Shown piece after piece: positions 59,772 to 64,000 of a stretch of 64,000 nt of DNA. Location of the stretch: the NCBI GenBank assembly GCA_038040485.1, contig JBBPIE010000004.1:124001-188000 (forward strand), read 5' to 3'. The translations under genes and the position numbers were made by a program. The notes below the pieces were generated by a model that was given only the letters and a program-made list of their open reading frames with translations, ran no database searches and had not been told where the DNA came from. Within the stretch, counting starts at the first letter, position 1; every line of letters begins with the position of its first letter. This stretch comes from Onstottus_B arcticum (GTDB taxonomy: Bacteria; Acidobacteriota; Blastocatellia; UBA7656).

Positions 59772-62700
59772 ATGAATTCTCGCTCTCCCTTTCAAGCTCA
59801 TCGGTCGGTCGGCTTACACAGGTTCTCAGTTGTGCGACGCTCCACGCTAACCCGCTTGTTTCGTCGCCGCGTCTTCAGTAAAGTCATCTGCTTCGCACTC
59901 ATATCGAGCCTTGTCATTTTGCCAGGGCCTGGAATCGCTGCTAGCGACGTGCGCGCGCTGGCGTCAACCGCCGTTTATCTGACCACCTCGCCCATTCGCT
60001 ATCTTCAACCGATCCTCAGATTGTTGTTCGGCGTCGGAACGCAGGCCCGGCCTCGGCGAGAGACGCTCGCGGACAGACGAGCGCGCGTCTCGCAGATTCG
60101 TGTTTCTCCCTTTAAACTTGTCGGATATGCCGGCGAGGGTGCGACCTTCACCGCTTCACCATCAGACTTTCGTGATCGTACTATTCAGGGCGTGAAGTTC
60201 GACTGGGAGTCCTCCGATCCTCAAAAGCTCCAGATAGACGAAGCTGGCCGCGCGACGTTTCTTCAGCCGGGCCGGGCCTGGATCACTTGCCGGGCCGGGA
60301 CCGCCTCGGCAACCGCACCTGTGCTGATCAGACCGGGTCATCGTCCCGTTCAATCCGATCAAGATTGGCGGAACGATCAGAACGGCTTGGACGCCAGCGG
60401 CAACATAGTGGGTCAATCAGGAGGCAGCAGTGAATCGACGGTTGCGGCCGCTGGAACAATCATCAACTCACTGCTCGACAGGCTGACTCCGACTGCATCC
60501 GCTCAAGTGTACCCGGATCTTTGGGCCGCAGACGTGGGCTACGATCAGTTGTGGAGCGAGCCGAGGAATGCGCTGGGCTCGCCTCGAAACGCTGCCGCCG
60601 AGTCAATGCCTCTTGGGTCAGTGCTGCCTGAAGGGAGCAACTTCACCTGGGGTGTGCCGATCGTTGGGCTTGGAGGCCGCGGCATCGGCACGAATCTCGC
60701 GCTTTACTACAACAGCCGGGTCTGGTCGCGTCGAAACAACGCAATGGCGTATGACGCGATCACAGGCTGGCCCGCGCCCGGCTTCTCGCTGGGGTTTGGA
60801 AGGATGGTCGCGTATGAGATCGGCTCAGGCGCTAATCCTACCTGCAAGTTCATGCTCGTAGAGCCCAACGGCACTCGACACTATCTGGGCGTCGGGAGCT
60901 ACAACGGAATCGGGTATGCGCTCGGGGGACCGTATGAGACCGTTGACGGCACACACATCGTTTACACCGGCAACGGACGCGATGGTGGCGCCTTGCACTA
61001 TCCGGACGGCACGACTGTTGATTTCACCAATGTGAACAATCGTTTGCTGCCGACGACGATCTATGACAGCAACGGCAACTATGTACAGATTGCCTACAAG
61101 CCCGACTGCTTTCAGGTCGGCAACGAGATGTACTGCGGTTATTACGCGCCGATGGCGATCGATTATGTCACCGACACGCTCGGGCGAATGATTCAGTTTC
61201 AGTACGATTCCAACTACAGACTCTGCGCGATCAACTCGCCGGGGTTCGGGGGTAACATTGAAAACCCTGTGACCCAAACGCTGGTTCAGTTCGACTACCA
61301 GACAGTTTCGCCAAGCTACAGCTTCACGGGTTTGACGGTCGAGCGGGCGGCAGGGAACCTGCGGTTGAAGCACGTTTATTTTCCGGCGACCGGCACCGGC
61401 TACAAACCAACGTATTCGCAGTACGGGATCATAAATAGCGTCTCGGTACGGAGGCAGATGACCGCGAGCACGGCTAACCCGCCGGTCATCAGTGATGGAG
61501 TCGAAAGCGCTGCCGTCTCGTTCAACTACCCGGTCTCTGGTTCCTCGACCGACGCGCCCGCGTTCACCCAGCGCACTGAAACGGCGGTCAACAGCCCGAG
61601 CGGCGTGTTCAGTTATTCAGCAAGCACAAACGGCGGCCAGCAGACGATGACGTTCACGATCACGCGGCCCGACTCGACGACCCTTGAGCTGACGCGCTCG
61701 ACCAACGCTTCGTCGCCCGCCAACGGGAAGGTGATTCAATCCGAAATAAAGATAGGCTCGACTTCACTTGGTAAGAGCGTCCTGGCTTATGTGAACGATG
61801 CGAGCGGCTCGCCGCAGGTGCAGTCGGTGACGAGCTACGACGACACGGGCGTGCCGGTGAAGATCGATTTGGATTACGATCAGTACGGGAACGTGACGAA
61901 CAAGCGGGAGTACGGCTTTCAAGTAAGCGGGGCCTGGCAAGTGCGGCGAAGAACGCATTTCACTTACAGCACGGGCTCCAGCTATCTTAGCGCGTATCTG
62001 CGAGGGTTGGTGACGCTCGTTGAGATATTTGACGCGCTACAGAACACGAGCGACGCCGACGATGTGCTGATAGCCAAGAGCAGTTATGCGCTGGACAACT
62101 ATGTGTCGATGGGAGGGATGGAGGACTACGGCGGAACGGCCAACCCGATGGGTCATCTAAGCTGGTACGACGCGAACTTTGCGACGAGGGGCAATGTTAC
62201 CGGAACGACGGAATGGTCGGACGTCCAAGCGGGAACTACGATTCAGCACCTTGCCAAGTACGATATCTTCGGCAACGTGGTCAAAGCTCAAGTGTCGTGT
62301 TGCCAGGAGAAAGACCTTACGAACACCGACGCGACTTATTGGTCGCAGCCGGATTCAGTGACGAGCGGCGATCCTAGCGGTGCTCACACGACGACTTCGA
62401 CGGATTACGACTTCAATACGAGCCTGCCTATTTCCGGTACAAACGCAGCGGGGTTGACTACTACCATTGGGTACAACGCGGCGCTGCAAGCTTCAAGCGT
62501 GACGCTTCCGACAGGGGCGAATGCAAACGCGAACTTCAACTACGCGACCCTCTCTTTAACTTCGCAACAGACATACGACGATCTAGGGACTCAGAAAACC
62601 CTCACATCGACGACCCAATACGACGGCTGGGGGCGAGTGATCTACGTGGTTGCGCCGACGGGTGCACAAGTAAACACGAGCTATGACGCGATGGGAAGAG

Positions 62701-64000
62701 TCATGAGCCGGACGAATCCGTTTCAAACGGGAGGCTCGCCCGGTCCTGCGACGACGATTCAGTACGACCTGGCGAACCGAGCGGTGATAACAACGCTGCC
62801 CGACGGCAACACCACTCGCAGCGACTACAGCGGCAGCACCGTGACGCTGACCGATCAGGTGAATCGCCAGATCAAACGTGAGGCTGATGGGCTCGGACGC
62901 TTAGTCAAAGTCACCGAGCAGACTTCGGCAGGCGCGCTGAGTCAAGAGACGAGTTACTCGTATTCGCTCCTGAATAAGCTGACGTTGGTGAATCAAGGCA
63001 ACCAGGCGCGCTCCTACAAGTACGATGCAATGGGGCGGTTGCTCTACGAGAAGATTCCCGAGCAGACGGCGACGATAAACGACGGAAGCGGAACGCTGTG
63101 GACTTCGGCTTATGCGTACACCGAGTACGGCGCGGTGAAGAAGAAGACCGACGCCCGCGCAGTCGAGAGCCACTATCTTTACGATGCGCTGCATAACGTG
63201 ACACAGATTTGGTTCACAGGCGTGGGTGGAGACGACTCAGGCTCGGTCCGTCCGGCGTTGCCTTCGGAGGTTGCGGCGACGGAAGATCGAAACTTCGGGT
63301 ACACGAGTTGGGGATCGCTTTCGAGCGTGACGATTCCGAACAAGTACACAGAGACCTATGCATTCGACAGCTTCTTCCGACTGTCATCCGTGACTCGCTG
63401 GATACTAGGTCAGACATACTCTATCAATAAGACCTACACGACGAGCTACGAGTACAACCTCGGAGGCCAGCTCTCGAAGATGATCTATCCATCGGGGCAG
63501 CAGGTAGCCGTCAATCACGACGACAAAGGCCGGATGCAATCCCTGACCAATGAGCCGGGAGACACGTCCGGCTATCTGACTGCGATCGGATACAACATAG
63601 CGGGACAGGTGACCGGGCTGACGCTCGCGAACGGCGTCGTGGAAAGCTATGGGTATGACGCAAACCGTCTGCAGTTGACGACACAGACGGCGACAAAAGG
63701 CGCGACGTCGCTGATGAACCTGACCTATAATTACCAGGCTTCAACCGGGCAGATGGGAGCGGGCTCGACGGCGGGTAACGCAGGTCAGTTGATGACGATC
63801 AGCGGAACAATCAACAGCACAACCGAAAGCGCCAGCTATACGTATGACCTGCTGGGCCGACTCGGGACTTCTAATCAAACCTCGAACGGTTCAAGCGCGC
63901 AACGGTTGTTCGATTACGACCGCTGGGGAAACCGGACGGCGGTGTATGACGGGCTGCCTGGAGGAAAGACGCCTCCGACTCAGATTCAGAGCATCACGTT
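59772..64000 (+). CDS. RHS/YD-repeat secreted protein, partial (runs off the window)
   Basis: A very long frame, open to the end of the window, at least 1409 codons. GGAGG six bases before the ATG gives a clear start. A basic N-terminus leads into a hydrophobic export helix (about residues 38-55, VICFALISSLVILPGPG) and a Big_2-like immunoglobulin domain (about 112-175, FTASPSDFRDRTIQGVKFDW). The usual RHS beginning comes next (SMPLGSVLPEGSNFTWGVPIVGLGG). From about residue 370 YD repeats are seen (YDSNGNYVQIAY, DTLGRMIQFQYD, YDAMGRVMSR, YDRWGNR). These wind a hollow beta shell, often with a C-terminal toxin. The C-terminal domain is outside the window. Confidence 0.92.
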   Translation, partial: MNSRSPFQAHRSVGLHRFSVVRRSTLTRLFRRRVFSKVICFALISSLVILPGPGIAASDVRALASTAVYLTTSPIRYLQPILRLLFGVGTQARPRRETLADRRARVSQIRVSPFKLVGYAGEGATFTASPSDFRDRTIQGVKFDWESSDPQKLQIDEAGRATFLQPGRAWITCRAGTASATAPVLIRPGHRPVQSDQDWRNDQNGLDASGNIVGQSGGSSESTVAAAGTIINSLLDRLTPTASAQVYPDLWAADVGYDQLWSEPRNALGSPRNAAAESMPLGSVLPEGSNFTWGVPIVGLGGRGIGTNLALYYNSRVWSRRNNAMAYDAITGWPAPGFSLGFGRMVAYEIGSGANPTCKFMLVEPNGTRHYLGVGSYNGIGYALGGPYETVDGTHIVYTGNGRDGGALHYPDGTTVDFTNVNNRLLPTTIYDSNGNYVQIAYKPDCFQVGNEMYCGYYAPMAIDYVTDTLGRMIQFQYDSNYRLCAINSPGFGGNIENPVTQTLVQFDYQTVSPSYSFTGLTVERAAGNLRLKHVYFPATGTGYKPTYSQYGIINSVSVRRQMTASTANPPVISDGVESAAVSFNYPVSGSSTDAPAFTQRTETAVNSPSGVFSYSASTNGGQQTMTFTITRPDSTTLELTRSTNASSPANGKVIQSEIKIGSTSLGKSVLAYVNDASGSPQVQSVTSYDDTGVPVKIDLDYDQYGNVTNKREYGFQVSGAWQVRRRTHFTYSTGSSYLSAYLRGLVTLVEIFDALQNTSDADDVLIAKSSYALDNYVSMGGMEDYGGTANPMGHLSWYDANFATRGNVTGTTEWSDVQAGTTIQHLAKYDIFGNVVKAQVSCCQEKDLTNTDATYWSQPDSVTSGDPSGAHTTTSTDYDFNTSLPISGTNAAGLTTTIGYNAALQASSVTLPTGANANANFNYATLSLTSQQTYDDLGTQKTLTSTTQYDGWGRVIYVVAPTGAQVNTSYDAMGRVMSRTNPFQTGGSPGPATTIQYDLANRAVITTLPDGNTTRSDYSGSTVTLTDQVNRQIKREADGLGRLVKVTEQTSAGALSQETSYSYSLLNKLTLVNQGNQARSYKYDAMGRLLYEKIPEQTATINDGSGTLWTSAYAYTEYGAVKKKTDARAVESHYLYDALHNVTQIWFTGVGGDDSGSVRPALPSEVAATEDRNFGYTSWGSLSSVTIPNKYTETYAFDSFFRLSSVTRWILGQTYSINKTYTTSYEYNLGGQLSKMIYPSGQQVAVNHDDKGRMQSLTNEPGDTSGYLTAIGYNIAGQVTGLTLANGVVESYGYDANRLQLTTQTATKGATSLMNLTYNYQASTGQMGAGSTAGNAGQLMTISGTINSTTESASYTYDLLGRLGTSNQTSNGSSAQRLFDYDRWGNRTAVYDGLPGGKTPPTQIQSIT

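Overview
This GC-rich window looks like chromosome of a Gram-negative, soil-type Acidobacteriota bacterium, most likely class Blastocatellia. This is inferred from gene style, not from a marker match. The signs are an Oar-like TonB receptor with a carboxypeptidase-regulatory N-domain, a VIT/VWA-family protein, FG-GAP and RHS/YD secreted proteins, FecR- and TPR-linked anti-sigma-type proteins, a microcompartment shell protein, and many short hairpin repeats between genes. No tRNA, 5S/16S/23S rRNA, CRISPR array, prophage or intact insertion sequence was seen. One structural RNA gene, rnpB, and one riboswitch were recognised.

Layout. 0-2 kb: a secreted M14-type deacylase paired with a tandem-domain microcompartment shell protein (BMC-T). 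2-16 kb: secreted and envelope proteins (double PDZ with a Cys-rich tail, haem-binding protein, ECF sigma/FecR anti-sigma pair, FG-GAP protein, LecA-like protein, TonB receptor, a VWA protein that has lost its N-terminus) with a cold-shock gene among them. 16-21 kb: glutamyl-tRNA synthetase with a triplicated 23-residue N-terminal repeat, and a KaiC-like/receiver/degenerate-GGDEF fusion. 21-38 kb, mostly minus strand: the conserved phoH-pgpH-ybeY-corC-era cluster with prmA, rsmE and a PaaK-like ligase, then pdf, aroC and uvrB. Three toxin-antitoxin-type pairs sit in or beside these blocks (zeta-like, MazF, HicAB). 37-46 kb, plus strand: purC (no usual start codon), cvpA, a Fis-type regulator, a zinc-ribbon coiled-coil protein, nadK, a rhomboid protease, queF, and two DNA glycosylases facing each other. 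46-53 kb, minus strand: a sulfate-uptake operon. 53-64 kb: aminopeptidase P, a short DNA polymerase I, TPR proteins, rnpB and the start of a very large RHS protein that leaves the window.

The most interesting system is the sulfate operon. Upstream of the binding-protein gene, on the minus strand, lies an RNA leader whose sequence and helices match the c-di-AMP (ydaO/yuaA) riboswitch class, followed by a terminator-like hairpin. The genes then run: sulfate-binding protein, CysT, CysW, an OprO/P-type outer-membrane porin, and a CysA ATPase fused to two universal stress protein (USP) domains. Since some USP domains bind c-di-AMP in other bacteria, sulfate entry could be sensed at RNA and protein level by one nucleotide. 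The same window encodes a PgpH-type HD phosphodiesterase, a family that degrades c-di-AMP.

At least two families of long inverted repeats occur between genes, one nested inside the other at 27.65 kb, along with several kinds of low-complexity short direct repeats. They act as spacers inside several operons and have extended the 3' end of purC.
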